Source: Acidobacteriaceae bacterium
Lineage (GTDB): Bacteria; Acidobacteriota; Terriglobia; Terriglobales; Acidobacteriaceae
Length of the DNA stretch: 40,913 nucleotides
Direction of reading: 5' to 3'
NCBI GenBank assembly: GCA_003134435.1
Contig: PLBE01000213.1
Coordinates: 9,700-50,612 of the forward strand
Made by a program: the position numbers and the translations under genes. A model generated the notes under the pieces. The model saw only the letters and a program-made list of their open reading frames with translations. It ran no database searches and was not told where the DNA came from. Below are positions 1 through 8,632 of the stretch, piece by piece. How positions within the stretch are numbered: position 1 is the stretch's first letter; the number at the start of each line of letters is the position of its first letter.

Positions 1-1
1 C

Positions 2-202
2 GATCGCGGCGGCAGCGGCGAAAAAATTTCACTGAAAGACGCGGCCCGCGCCGCCTCCCGCGAGGCTGAAAGAGAGATTATTCTGCAGGTCCTGACCCGC
101 ACCCGCTGGAACCGGCGCCGAGCGGCCCAGGAGTTGCAAATCAGCTACAAAGCGCTGCTCTACAAACTGAAACAGATTGGATACGAAGAATTCGGCGCCT
201 GA
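2..202 (+). CDS. C-terminal end of a Fis-type (probably sigma-54-dependent) response regulator, partial
   Basis: The frame is open from the window edge to a TGA at 200-202 and encodes about 66 residues. It ends in a Fis-family helix-turn-helix: WNRRRAAQELQISYKALLYK, then LKQIG. This is the standard C-terminus of NtrC-like activators, which bind enhancer sites and drive sigma-54 RNA polymerase. The receiver and AAA+ domains would lie upstream, outside the window. Position immediately before an exopolysaccharide cluster matches the PrsR-type regulator commonly found at XrtA/PEP-CTERM EPS loci, so control of the downstream genes is a reasonable inference. I saw no clear -24/-12 promoter between it and the next gene. 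A stand-alone Fis-like protein cannot be excluded from this fragment. Confidence 0.8.
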   Translation, partial: DRGGSGEKISLKDAARAASREAEREIILQVLTRTRWNRRRAAQELQISYKALLYKLKQIGYEEFGA

Positions 203-276
203 GCACAACGGCCCGCGGTTTGAGCGTTACCAGAAGAGGGAATCGAGAAGTTTCGAGCAGTTAGAGGAGAAGGACT

Positions 277-918
277 ATGAAATTGACATGGCATGTGGCG
301 CTTACGGCACTCATCCTGATTGGCAGTATTGCGCTGGCGCAGGATGCGCCAGCCGCCAGCCCCGCTCCCGATAAGGCCGCCGCCGGCAAGAGCGCTTCGG
401 ACAATACGGCGAGCCCAGCCTCCAACAGCGCGGCCGGACCTGAGTATGTGATCGGTCCCGATGACGTGCTGCACGTAGCGGTATGGAAAGAAGCCGACCT
501 AACCGCCACTTTGCCGGTTCGTCCCGATGGCAAGATTTCTTTGCCCCTGCTGAACGATGTTCAGGCGGCGGGTCTTACTCCCGAGCAGTTAAGCCAGGCG
601 CTCACCGAGAAGCTCAAGAAATACATTTCCGATCCGCGGGTCACCGTGGTGGTGACTTCCATCAATAGCAAGCGGATTTACCTGACGGGCGAGGTTATGC
701 ATTCAGGGGCCACGCCGATGTTACCCAACATGACCGTCCTCCAAGCTTTGTCCAGCGCCGGCATCAGCCAGTTCGCCAACACGAAACGCATTTACGTCCT
801 GCGCACGGAAAACGGCAAGCAGGAAAAACTACCGGTGAACTATCAGAAGCTGGTCAAGGGCGAGCAGATTGAACAGAATTATCTGCTGCAGCCGGGCGAC
901 ACGATTGTCGTCCCGTAA
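277..918 (+). CDS. OPX/Wza-like polysaccharide export protein (short form)
   Basis: The protein has 213 residues. An N-terminal signal peptide (about 1-22, ending near ALAQDA) is followed by an Ala/Pro/Ser-rich linker. A Poly_export domain begins at YVIGPDDVLHVAVW (about 52-65) and contains VRPDGKISLPLL. One SLBB-like beta-grasp unit follows (RIYLTGEVMHSGATPM, about 130-145), and the protein ends at LLQPGDTIVVP. Family members form the periplasmic part of the EPS export channel. There is no lipobox Cys, and the C-terminal helix that forms the outer-membrane pore in full-length Wza is absent, because the protein stops right after the PGDTIVVP turn. An outer-membrane partner is therefore expected, and the next gene encodes a predicted beta-barrel. 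The ATG at 277 follows a good ribosome site (GAGGAGAAG). Confidence 0.9.
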   Translation: MKLTWHVALTALILIGSIALAQDAPAASPAPDKAAAGKSASDNTASPASNSAAGPEYVIGPDDVLHVAVWKEADLTATLPVRPDGKISLPLLNDVQAAGLTPEQLSQALTEKLKKYISDPRVTVVVTSINSKRIYLTGEVMHSGATPMLPNMTVLQALSSAGISQFANTKRIYVLRTENGKQEKLPVNYQKLVKGEQIEQNYLLQPGDTIVVP

Positions 919-960
919 GAGTTGCAAAGTGTTCGGTCGAAGGTGTGCGGCCCGGCACAG

Positions 961-982
961 ATCAAGGATCAAGGATCAAGGA
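961..982 (+). repeat. short tandem repeat of a 7-base unit
   Basis: Three consecutive copies of a unit reading AAGGATC/ATCAAGG lie in the gap between the export-protein gene and the beta-barrel gene. The flank holds more GATC-containing words. No function is evident; it may be replication slippage in a leader region. Confidence 0.6.
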
Positions 983-1033
983 TTGGTAATCGACGATCGA
1001 TGAAGATCGACGGGTGAAAAGCGAGTGAAGAGC

Positions 1034-2455
1034 ATGTTCATCACGAGAACAGTCCGTTTGGCGTTGCTGGTCATTGGCGGGAGCTTGTGGGCAGCGGCTC
1101 AGGGCAGTGCCCAATCCCAGCCCGCGACCACCCCGGCTCCAGCCTTTGGGCAGGAGAACGCGCCCATTCTGAGCCCGGAGAATCCGCCCGTTTCCGGCCT
1201 CGACGAGCCCGGCCTGGAGCTGCATACCGCCAGCCGCAGTTTCATTTCACCGGCCTTGCAGGTGAGCGAATCGGCCGACACGAATGGGAGCAACGTACTC
1301 GGCGGCGCTAATAATCTGGAGTCCACCACGCGCGTTCTGGGGGCTTTCGATCTTCAGCAGTTCTGGTCCAGGAGCGATCTCCTGATGGAGTATCTGGGGG
1401 GTGGAGCTTTCTACAGCAATCCTTATTACGCGAAGCAGTTGCAGGCCGCCGGCCTCGAGGCCGTGACCCGCTGGCGAACCGGGCAGGCGACCTTGCGCGA
1501 CGCCTTCAGCTACCTGCCCGATGGTTCGTTTTCGATTGGCACTTTCGGCGGCGCCCCGGGACTCGGTCTGGCCACGGGCGGCCTTGGGACGGGGGAGTCG
1601 GGTGGCGGTTTGCCCGGCAGTCACCTGTTCGGCAGCGGTCAGTTCGGCACCGTGGGCAACATTCCCCGGCTCACCAATACCGCGATACTCGATGCGGTGC
1701 AGGCGATTAGTCCGGTCTCCGCGATCACGGTGGCCGCTGGCTTCAGCAACGCTCATTTCTACGATCCGACCAATCTACTGATCAACAGCGACCAGATCAC
1801 CCTCGAGGGTGGATATGCCCGGCTGGTTTCCCATCACGATCAGCTTGGCATTGTCTACGCCTTTCAGCTGTTTCAATTTCCGCAGAATAGCGGCGGCCAG
1901 ATTTACAACCATATCGTCAATCTGCGCTGGAAATATAACCTGAGCGGCAGGCTGAGCCTCACCGCCGGCGCCGGTCCGCAATATACCGACCTGGAAGAGG
2001 GTGGCCTGTACATTACGCACTGGTCGCTGAGCGCGCGGGTGCAGTTGCGCTACAAACTGGGCCATGCGGCGGTGGTTGCCAGTTATGAGAAATTTACGTC
2101 GTCCGGCTCCGGCTTCTTCGCCGGCGCCAATACCCAGGCTGCCCGGCTCGGCTATACGCGGCCGCTGGGACGAACCTGGGATTTTTATGGAGACCTGGGC
2201 TACTCGCATAACAAGGAACTTCAGAATGCGGCACTGGGGGCGTTCCCGGCGACCAGCTACGACGATGGTTCGGCGGGCGCCGTTTTCCGCAAGCATCTCG
2301 GACGCACGTACGATTTTTTTGCCGCGTATCGTTTCAGCGAGGTGGCGTTCAATGTCGCTCCCTCGGATCTGGGCGGCTCCACCGGGAGAATCAGTCAGCG
2401 GCACGTTGGCACCATCGGGGTGGAATGGCACCCCAGGCCGACTCGGATCGAATAA
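1034..2455 (+). CDS. predicted outer-membrane beta-barrel protein of the EPS locus
   Basis: The product is about 473 residues and not recognised as a named family. A signal peptide (MFITRTVRLALLVIGG, cleaved near GSAQ) is followed by a Pro-rich segment. The rest consists of alternating hydrophobic/polar stretches typical of beta-strands, with aromatic girdle residues and Gly-rich turns (for example around residues 165-200). The segments FYGDLGYSHNKE, YDFFAAYRFSEVAF and HVGTIGVEWHP near the C-terminus look like closing strands. XrtA-type EPS loci usually carry an outer-membrane protein at this position (TIGR03016-like), and the upstream export protein lacks its own pore, so a porin-like EPS exit channel is the most attractive role. 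That role is inference. A GTG at 1025 is an alternative start adding three residues. Confidence 0.75.
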   Translation: MFITRTVRLALLVIGGSLWAAAQGSAQSQPATTPAPAFGQENAPILSPENPPVSGLDEPGLELHTASRSFISPALQVSESADTNGSNVLGGANNLESTTRVLGAFDLQQFWSRSDLLMEYLGGGAFYSNPYYAKQLQAAGLEAVTRWRTGQATLRDAFSYLPDGSFSIGTFGGAPGLGLATGGLGTGESGGGLPGSHLFGSGQFGTVGNIPRLTNTAILDAVQAISPVSAITVAAGFSNAHFYDPTNLLINSDQITLEGGYARLVSHHDQLGIVYAFQLFQFPQNSGGQIYNHIVNLRWKYNLSGRLSLTAGAGPQYTDLEEGGLYITHWSLSARVQLRYKLGHAAVVASYEKFTSSGSGFFAGANTQAARLGYTRPLGRTWDFYGDLGYSHNKELQNAALGAFPATSYDDGSAGAVFRKHLGRTYDFFAAYRFSEVAFNVAPSDLGGSTGRISQRHVGTIGVEWHPRPTRIE

Positions 2456-2496
2456 TTTCTGGGCCGCCTCGGGGCGGCCGGATTGGTGAACCAGCT

Positions 2497-4095
2497 ATGA
2501 GTGAAAATCGCGAACTGACAATGGACGATTATCTGGCGATGCTGCGGCGCCGCCTGAAAGTCATCTTGATCCCAGCCCTGCTTGCCCCGCTGGCGGGCTT
2601 CATGGTTTCTTATCTCTTTCCGCCAAAATATACCTCGCAGTCCACCGTGCTGGTCGAAGGCCAGAAGGTGCCTGACGCCTACGTCGCGCCGGTCATCACT
2701 TCGGATTTTACCCAGCGGGTTCAGACCCTGAGCCAGGAGGTCGTGAGCCCGACTCGCTTGCGCCCCGTGATTCAGGGCCTGGCGCTGGTCAAGCCCGAAG
2801 AAGAGGACAAGCTCATCAGCGAGATCCAGCAGAATTTACAGGTCCAGCCCGTGATCACCTCGATGAGCGCGGCTGCCGCGTCTTCCCCCGGCGCCAAGAA
2901 GAATAAGCCCTCTGCCTCCAGCGAACCCGTGCCGGGCTTCACCGTGAACTACTCGGACAGCAATGCCGCCCGTGCCCAGAAAATTTGCAACGCCATGACC
3001 TCGTTGATCGTGGACGAAAACTTGCGCGAGCGCGCCACCATTGCCGGCAGCACTACCGATTTTCTCAGCCGCCAGGTGGAGGATGCGAAGCGCACCGTCG
3101 ACGAACAGGACGCCAAGCTGGCCGCCTTCAAGAAGCAGTATTTGGGCCAGTTGCCAACCGATGTCGACAACAACATGCGGATGCTGATGTCGCTGAACTC
3201 GCAACTCGACGCCACGACCCAAGCCCTGAGCCGCGCGCAGCAGGACAAAGCCTATACCGAGAGCATGCTGGCGCAGCAGATTGCCGCCTGGAAAAGTTCG
3301 CAGTCGAGCGCCAACCCCCAGACCCTGGAACAGGAACTGACCCAGCTCAAGGCTCAATTGATGCAACTGCAGTCGCGTTATACCGACGATTACCCCGATG
3401 TGATCAAAACCAAGACTGAAATCGCCGACATCGAGAAGAAGCTGAAAGAAGTCAACGCCGCAGCCGCCGCCACTGTCCCCGAAAATACCGATAACGGTAG
3501 CGCCACCGAAACGCCTGAGATTCGCCAACTCCGCCTGCAGGTTCACCAGTACCAGGCCTCGATCGAGCAGAACACCCTCGACCAGAAGAAGCTGCAAAGC
3601 CAGATTGCGATCTACCAGAGCCGCACCGCCATGAGCCCAACCGTGGAAGAGCAGTACAAGGTGCTAACCCGCGACAACGATAACGCGCAGTCCTTTTACA
3701 AAGACCTGCTGGCCAAGAAAAGCGCCGCCGGACTCGGCACCAGCATGGAGAACGCGCAAGAAGGCGAGCAGATGCACATTCTGACCACGGCTGGCCTGGC
3801 GGATTCTCCCAGCTTTCCCGTCCGCCCGCTCTTTGCCGCCGCCGGCATGGGCGCGGGACTGGCGCTCGGCATCCTCATCGCCATCATTCTGGAGTTTAGC
3901 GACAAGTCCATCCGCACTGAGAAAGATGCGGCCGCCGTCATGGATCTGCCACTCCTGATCTCCGTGCCCTGGCTGGGCGAGGAGTCTGAGCCACAGGATG
4001 ACGTGGTCGGCAACGGCAATGGGCACGGTCGCCGCCGTTTCTGGGGCCGGGGCGATTCCGACCCGTCAAAAGAACACGAACACGTCGAGGTCTAG
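2497..4095 (+). CDS. Wzz/GNVR-type polysaccharide chain-length determinant protein
   Basis: The protein has 532 residues from the ATG at 2497. This start suits the conserved opening ELTMDDYLAMLRRRLKVIL; an in-frame ATG at 2425 would overlap the previous gene by about 30 bases. A first membrane helix (about 22-41) is followed by a periplasmic Wzz domain and long Gln/Lys/Asp-rich coiled coils (about 190-300 and 340-400). A second helix (LFAAAGMGAGLALGILIAII, about 445-467) precedes a cytoplasmic tail. The layout matches polysaccharide co-polymerases that set EPS chain length and work with a BY-kinase. No kinase domain is fused; the kinase is encoded two genes downstream. A Ser/Pro/Lys-rich insertion (about residues 124-150) interrupts the N-terminal periplasmic part. 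Confidence 0.9.
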   Translation: MSENRELTMDDYLAMLRRRLKVILIPALLAPLAGFMVSYLFPPKYTSQSTVLVEGQKVPDAYVAPVITSDFTQRVQTLSQEVVSPTRLRPVIQGLALVKPEEEDKLISEIQQNLQVQPVITSMSAAAASSPGAKKNKPSASSEPVPGFTVNYSDSNAARAQKICNAMTSLIVDENLRERATIAGSTTDFLSRQVEDAKRTVDEQDAKLAAFKKQYLGQLPTDVDNNMRMLMSLNSQLDATTQALSRAQQDKAYTESMLAQQIAAWKSSQSSANPQTLEQELTQLKAQLMQLQSRYTDDYPDVIKTKTEIADIEKKLKEVNAAAAATVPENTDNGSATETPEIRQLRLQVHQYQASIEQNTLDQKKLQSQIAIYQSRTAMSPTVEEQYKVLTRDNDNAQSFYKDLLAKKSAAGLGTSMENAQEGEQMHILTTAGLADSPSFPVRPLFAAAGMGAGLALGILIAIILEFSDKSIRTEKDAAAVMDLPLLISVPWLGEESEPQDDVVGNGNGHGRRRFWGRGDSDPSKEHEHVEV

Positions 4096-4104
4096 AGAAA
4101 GACT

Positions 4105-5061
4105 ATGTACAAAGAGTTTTTTGGACTTCGCGCCAACCCGTTCAACGTCAATCCGGACCCGCGTTATCTTTTTCTAACCCGGCATACGGAAGAGGCGCTG
4201 GCTTGCCTTACCTATGGCATCCAAAGCCGCAAAGGCTTCGTGTTGCTGACCGGCGAGGTCGGTACGGGCAAGACCACGCTGATCAATAAACTGATGGAGT
4301 GGCTGCGCCTGCAGCAGGTTGCGACCGCCTTTATCTTCAACTCGCGCATGGATGTGCCGCAGCTCCTCGATTTCATGATGGCCGATTTCGGCATTCCCTG
4401 CGACACCAAGTCCAAGAGTCAGATCCTGCAGCAACTCTACAACTGGCTGCTCGACCGCTATCGCGCCGGGGAAACGGCTGTGCTGGTGATTGACGAAGCC
4501 CAAAACCTCTCGGACGAAGTGCTGGAAGAGATTCGCATGCTCACCAATCTCGAGACCTTCACCGAAAAACTGCTGCAGATTGTCCTGGTCGGACAGCCCG
4601 AACTCGAGCAACGCCTGAAGCAGCCCCAGTTGCGCCAGTTGCGTCAGCGTCTCACCCTGCGCGCCAAGACCCATCCCCTGAATCTCGAGGAAACCAGGTC
4701 TTATATCAACCAGCGGCTGCGCATCGCGGGGTCGAACGGCGATCCGATTTTCGAACCCGACGCCACCGTGGCCATCTATCGTTATGCGCTGGGCATTCCG
4801 CGCGTCATTAACCTGCTCTGCGAACATTGCCTGGTGAGCGCCTTCGTCGATCAGAGCAAGACCGTTTCGGTCACGGTCGTCGATTCGGTGGCCCGGGATT
4901 TCGACCTCGCCGACGGCAACGCCGCAGCCGCCATGACTGCGCCCGCTCCCGCGTCTTCTGAAAAATTTGACCTGGTCGAGGCTTTACGCACTCTGGCAAC
5001 ACTGGCCGACCGGTTGCGACAATCGGAACCGCAAGATCTCCCCAAGGAAAGGAAAATATGA
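4105..5061 (+). CDS. ExeA/GspA-type AAA ATPase, XrtA/PEP-CTERM-system type
   Basis: The protein has 318 residues. It begins with the family signature MYKEFFGLRANPFNVNPDPR. Walker A is GEVGTGKT (about 50-57) and Walker B is VLVIDEAQNL (about 127-136). Further AAA features include a sensor-like QIVLVGQPELEQRL and LRQRLTLRAKTHPL. Relatives in type II secretion (GspA/ExeA) energise envelope assembly. The version found in exosortase-associated EPS loci (TIGR03015-like) has no settled biochemical role. There is no C-terminal peptidoglycan-binding domain; the protein ends in a short charged tail. Its last codon overlaps the start of the tyrosine kinase (ATGA), so the two are probably translationally coupled. 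It lies nine bases after the Wzz gene. Confidence 0.9.
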   Translation: MYKEFFGLRANPFNVNPDPRYLFLTRHTEEALACLTYGIQSRKGFVLLTGEVGTGKTTLINKLMEWLRLQQVATAFIFNSRMDVPQLLDFMMADFGIPCDTKSKSQILQQLYNWLLDRYRAGETAVLVIDEAQNLSDEVLEEIRMLTNLETFTEKLLQIVLVGQPELEQRLKQPQLRQLRQRLTLRAKTHPLNLEETRSYINQRLRIAGSNGDPIFEPDATVAIYRYALGIPRVINLLCEHCLVSAFVDQSKTVSVTVVDSVARDFDLADGNAAAAMTAPAPASSEKFDLVEALRTLATLADRLRQSEPQDLPKERKI

Positions 5062-5963
5062 GCCGCATCCATGACGCTTTGAAACGCGCCGAGCAGGAAA
5101 GAGCATCCTCCATGGGGACGCACGTCGAGCCCGCTTTCAACCCCCCCCCGGACGTCCAGCCCGAGAACATGCCGGAGATGCCTTCCCTGCAGCCTTCGCC
5201 CGCCGCCATGCCCGGCCGGGGCGCAGCGACCACTTACGAATCGCTGCTGGCGCGCTGCCCCCAGCCCGATTGGAGTCCCGATCCGCGCACTATGCTCTTC
5301 TTCCACGAAGACGATAATCGCATCGGCGCGGAAGAGTTTCGCACCTTGCGCTCCCGCCTCTATCAGATTCGCGAGAAGATGCAGTTGAAACGCCTGCTGG
5401 TCACGAGCGCGCTACCTAAAGAAGGGAAGTCCTTCGTGGCCGCCAATCTCGCCCAGGTCATGGTGCGGCAGCACGGACGCCGCGCCCTGGTGATCGACGC
5501 CGATCTGCGCAACCCCGGCATGCACCGCCACTTCGGCGCCCCGCCGCAACCCGGTCTCTCCGAATATCTGCTGGGCGAATGCGACGAGTTCGCCGCCCTG
5601 CAGCGCGGACCCATGGAAAACCTCTTCTTCATGCCCGCCGGCCGCCTTGCCGGCAGCGCTCCGGAACTGCTTTCCAATGGCCGTCTGAAGCTCCTGCTGC
5701 AGCGCGTCGAACCTTTGTTCGACTGGGTCATTATGGACTCTTCGCCCGTCATCCCCGTATCGGATGCCACCCTCGTTGCCAGTTGCTGCGACGGCATCCT
5801 GATGGTGGTGCGCTCCAACGCGACGCCTTCCGATCTGGCGCGCCGGGCCCGCGAGGAGTTTCCCGACAAGCTGCTTCTGGGAGTGGTGCTGAACGGAGCC
5901 CCCTCCGGCAAACTTTCACAGTCCAAGTACTACTATGGCGAGGCCGTGAACAGCCCCACCTAG
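5058..5963 (+). CDS. CpsD/CapB-type BY tyrosine kinase of the EPS locus
   Basis: The 301-residue cytoplasmic ATPase has a bacterial tyrosine-kinase layout. Walker A is SALPKEGKS (117-125), Walker A' is ALVIDADLRNP (about 143-153) and Walker B is WVIMDSSP (about 223-230). A tyrosine cluster near the end (SKYYYG) is the expected autophosphorylation site. Such kinases act with Wzz proteins in a phosphorylation cycle that controls polymer length and export. The first residues, MSRIHDALKRAEQER, resemble the conserved N-terminus of GspB/ExeB proteins and of other kinases in this type of locus. About 60 Pro-rich residues then precede the catalytic core. The gene starts inside the stop codon of the ATPase gene. 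Confidence 0.9.
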   Translation: MSRIHDALKRAEQERASSMGTHVEPAFNPPPDVQPENMPEMPSLQPSPAAMPGRGAATTYESLLARCPQPDWSPDPRTMLFFHEDDNRIGAEEFRTLRSRLYQIREKMQLKRLLVTSALPKEGKSFVAANLAQVMVRQHGRRALVIDADLRNPGMHRHFGAPPQPGLSEYLLGECDEFAALQRGPMENLFFMPAGRLAGSAPELLSNGRLKLLLQRVEPLFDWVIMDSSPVIPVSDATLVASCCDGILMVVRSNATPSDLARRAREEFPDKLLLGVVLNGAPSGKLSQSKYYYGEAVNSPT

Positions 5964-5995
5964 TTGACAAAAAATGAAGTTGAACCGAGGCTGCG

Positions 5996-7369
5996 TTGAT
6001 CCGGCTCTTTAATGTCTATTATCCAATCCGTACTCTGATCCTGCTGATCGGAGAGGCCCTGATTGTCTGGACCTCTTTCCTGCTCGGGGCCATGTACGAA
6101 TTTCAGGAAGACAGTTATCTGGCGCTCAACGCGGACCACGGCTATTACAAGATTCTCGGCCTGACGGTGCTGGTGTTGCTGTGCTCGCACTGGCTCGACC
6201 TTTACGACACGGCGCGCCTCAATCCTCCGGGTGAACTCTATTTTCGCCTCCTGCTGCTACCCGGAGTGCTGGCCTTCATTCTCGCGGCCGTGGCCTACGT
6301 ACGGCCCAGCTTACTGGTGGGGAGCGGTTCTTCCACCATTGGCCTTCTCATTCTCACAGTCGCCTTGTTCGGCTGGCGGATGGGATTCACGTGGCTGGTC
6401 CAGTTGCCGATTCTGGTGGAGCGCGTTTACGTTCTCGGGACCGGCGACCGTGCCCAGCGCGTGGTTCAAGGGCTGCGCCAGAACCCTGAACTGGGCGTCG
6501 AGATCGTGAATTGGACGGGCAAAATGGAAGGCGCGATCACCCTCGAGGCGGTGGCGGCACACCTGATGGACGTCTATCACAAACAAAAATTCCATCGCGT
6601 CATTGTCGCCATGGAGAACCGTCGCGGCGCTACCCCGATGGACCAGTTGCTGGAATTAAGGCTGGACGGGGTCAAGATCGAGGAAGCCACCAGTTGGCTG
6701 GAAAAGATCTCGGGCAGGATCGAGGTCGAAAATCTCAATCCCAGTTGGATGGTGTTTGGCGAAGGTTTTCGCCGCAGCACTCCCTTCAAAGCGGTACGCC
6801 GCGTACTTTCGTTGTGCATCTCGCTGGTGGGCCTCATCCTCGCGCTCCCTTTATTCCCCTTCATCATGCTCGCCATCCGCCTTGATTCCAAGGGCCCGGT
6901 GTTCTATACGCAGACCCGGGTGGGCAAGGGCAACCGCGAATTCAAAGTGATGAAGTTCCGCACCATGCGTCAGGACGCCGAAGCCGTGAGCGGACCGAAG
7001 TGGGCGGGCGATAATGATCCGCGCGTTACCCGCGTGGGCAAATTCCTGCGCTCCTCGCGCCTCGACGAGATTCCCCAGTTGTGGTGCGTGCTCAAAGGCG
7101 ATATGGCCTTCGTCGGCCCTCGCCCGGAGCGCCCGGAGTTCATCGCGATGCTCTCCGAGAAAATCCCATACTACAAAGTTCGGCACGTAGTGCGGCCCGG
7201 ACTCACCGGATGGGCGCAGGTGAAGTACAAGTATGGGAGCACGGTTGACGACGCGCGCGAAAAACTTCAATACGACCTCTTCTACATCAAGAACGCTTCC
7301 ATTGGTCTGGATCTGCTGATCATGTTCCAGACTATCAAGACCGTCCTCTTGCGCCGGGGTGCACAGTGA
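5996..7369 (+). CDS. polyprenyl glycosylphosphotransferase (EPS priming enzyme, EpsB/WbaP-like)
   Basis: The protein has 457 residues. It would start EPS repeat-unit synthesis by moving a sugar-1-phosphate onto undecaprenyl phosphate at the inner membrane. Four or five N-terminal helices (about 10-140) precede a Rossmann-like segment (VYVLGTGDRAQRVV). The catalytic domain at the C-terminus has GPVFYTQTRVG (about 300), FKVMKFRTM (about 318), LDEIPQLWCVLKGDMAFVGP (about 355) and YYKVRHVVRPGLTGWAQV. The start is taken as TTG at 5996: it gives the usual MIRLFNVYYP opening and has GAGG upstream, while the nearby ATG at 5974 leads to a stop after 12 codons. The sugar is not predictable; glucose or an N-acetylhexosamine is typical. 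Confidence 0.92.
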   Translation: MIRLFNVYYPIRTLILLIGEALIVWTSFLLGAMYEFQEDSYLALNADHGYYKILGLTVLVLLCSHWLDLYDTARLNPPGELYFRLLLLPGVLAFILAAVAYVRPSLLVGSGSSTIGLLILTVALFGWRMGFTWLVQLPILVERVYVLGTGDRAQRVVQGLRQNPELGVEIVNWTGKMEGAITLEAVAAHLMDVYHKQKFHRVIVAMENRRGATPMDQLLELRLDGVKIEEATSWLEKISGRIEVENLNPSWMVFGEGFRRSTPFKAVRRVLSLCISLVGLILALPLFPFIMLAIRLDSKGPVFYTQTRVGKGNREFKVMKFRTMRQDAEAVSGPKWAGDNDPRVTRVGKFLRSSRLDEIPQLWCVLKGDMAFVGPRPERPEFIAMLSEKIPYYKVRHVVRPGLTGWAQVKYKYGSTVDDAREKLQYDLFYIKNASIGLDLLIMFQTIKTVLLRRGAQ

Positions 7370-8598
7370 TGAGCGCCATCATCAGCGCTACCGGGATAAG
7401 AATAATGAAATGTGTATTCTGGATGGCGGCTGCCTTGGTTGGCTACTCCTACCTGGGCTATCCCGTGTGGTTATGGATGCGCAGCCTCTGGTCGCCCCGT
7501 CCCGTGCGCCGCAATTCCGGTCACAGCTTGAAAAATGGTTTGGAAAATAGTCTGGCACTGCCCTCGGTCTCGGCGGTGATGGTAGTGCGCAACGAGGAAG
7601 CGGTCATCGCCCGCAAACTGGAAAACCTGCTGGCGCTCGACTATCCCAGGAATAAGCTGGAAGTGGTTGTCGTCTCCGACGGCTCCAGCGATCGCACGCC
7701 CGCCATTCTTGCCGATTACGCGCGCGCCTCGGAAGCGCGAACGGAATCGCGGGAGGGCGCGCCCATCCGGGTGCGAACTCTTCTCAAACCGCAATCCCAG
7801 GGCAAAGCCGCGGGTCTCAACGACGCCATCAAACTCGCGGTTGGGGAGATTCTGCTGTTTACCGACGCCCGCCAGGACCTCGAGTGCGGCGCCCTGCGTC
7901 TGCTGATCGAGAATTTCGCCGACCCCGATGTCGGCGCCGCCAGCGGTGAGTTGATGCTGGGAGATCCTGCCAGCGGAGAGACGGGGCAGGGAATGGGTTT
8001 GTACTGGCGCGTGGAAAAGAAGATTCGCGAGCTCGAGTCCGCCTCGGCTTCGGTCGTCGGTGCGACCGGGGCGATTTACTGCGTTCGCCGCAGCTTGTTT
8101 TTACCCTTGCCGGAAGGCACTATTCTCGACGATGTTCTGGTTCCCATGGAAATCGTGCGCCAGGGATTTCGCGTAATCTTCGATTCGCGCGCCCGCGCCT
8201 GGGATGCGCCCGACCTCGGCGAAGGCCGTGAATTTTCCCGCAAGGTCCGCACTCTCAGCGGCAACTATCAGCTTCCCCAACTTGCTCCGTGGCTGCTGAG
8301 TTCGCAAAATGCGATCCGCTTCGAATACATAAGCCACAAGCTTTCACGGCTGGCAGTGCCCTTTGCCTTGCTGGCGCTTTTGCTCTCTTCGATGCTGGTG
8401 CCCCAGCCCCTTTATCGCGCCGCGCTGGCCGCGCAGCTGGCGTTTTATGCCCTCAGCCTGGCCGCCCTGGCGGGCCTTCGGATCGGTCCCTTGTCACGCA
8501 TTGCCGATCCCGCCCGCACGTTCGTCATTCTCAATTCCGCCGCTCTGGTCGCCTTCGTCAACTTCGTCACCGGCAGAAAGGCGGTCTGGGTTCGCTGA
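7369..8598 (+). CDS. membrane-anchored family 2 glycosyltransferase
   Basis: The protein is about 409 residues. An N-terminal membrane helix (CVFWMAAALVGYSYLGY) precedes a GT-A fold: VSAVMVVRNEEAVIARKLE, VVVVSDGSSDRTP, LLFTDARQDL (the DxD-like position) and ILDDVLVPMEIVRQGF, followed by RKVRTLSGNYQLL-type residues. Three or so helices close the C-terminus. This is the architecture of processive or lipid-linked inverting transferases that extend a polysaccharide at the inner membrane. The start overlaps the stop of the priming enzyme (TGATG). A second in-frame ATG at 7405, just before the membrane helix, is possible. The donor sugar cannot be read from sequence. Confidence 0.9.
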   Translation: MSAIISATGIRIMKCVFWMAAALVGYSYLGYPVWLWMRSLWSPRPVRRNSGHSLKNGLENSLALPSVSAVMVVRNEEAVIARKLENLLALDYPRNKLEVVVVSDGSSDRTPAILADYARASEARTESREGAPIRVRTLLKPQSQGKAAGLNDAIKLAVGEILLFTDARQDLECGALRLLIENFADPDVGAASGELMLGDPASGETGQGMGLYWRVEKKIRELESASASVVGATGAIYCVRRSLFLPLPEGTILDDVLVPMEIVRQGFRVIFDSRARAWDAPDLGEGREFSRKVRTLSGNYQLPQLAPWLLSSQNAIRFEYISHKLSRLAVPFALLALLLSSMLVPQPLYRAALAAQLAFYALSLAALAGLRIGPLSRIADPARTFVILNSAALVAFVNFVTGRKAVWVR

Positions 8599-8632
8599 AA
8601 TCGGTCCGCCGAATGACCAGCGAAGGGCTGCT

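Noticed and set aside
203-276. Sigma-54 promoter before the OPX gene
   Set aside because: The preceding gene is a probable sigma-54 activator, but no GG-N10-GC pair with the expected flanks was seen here.
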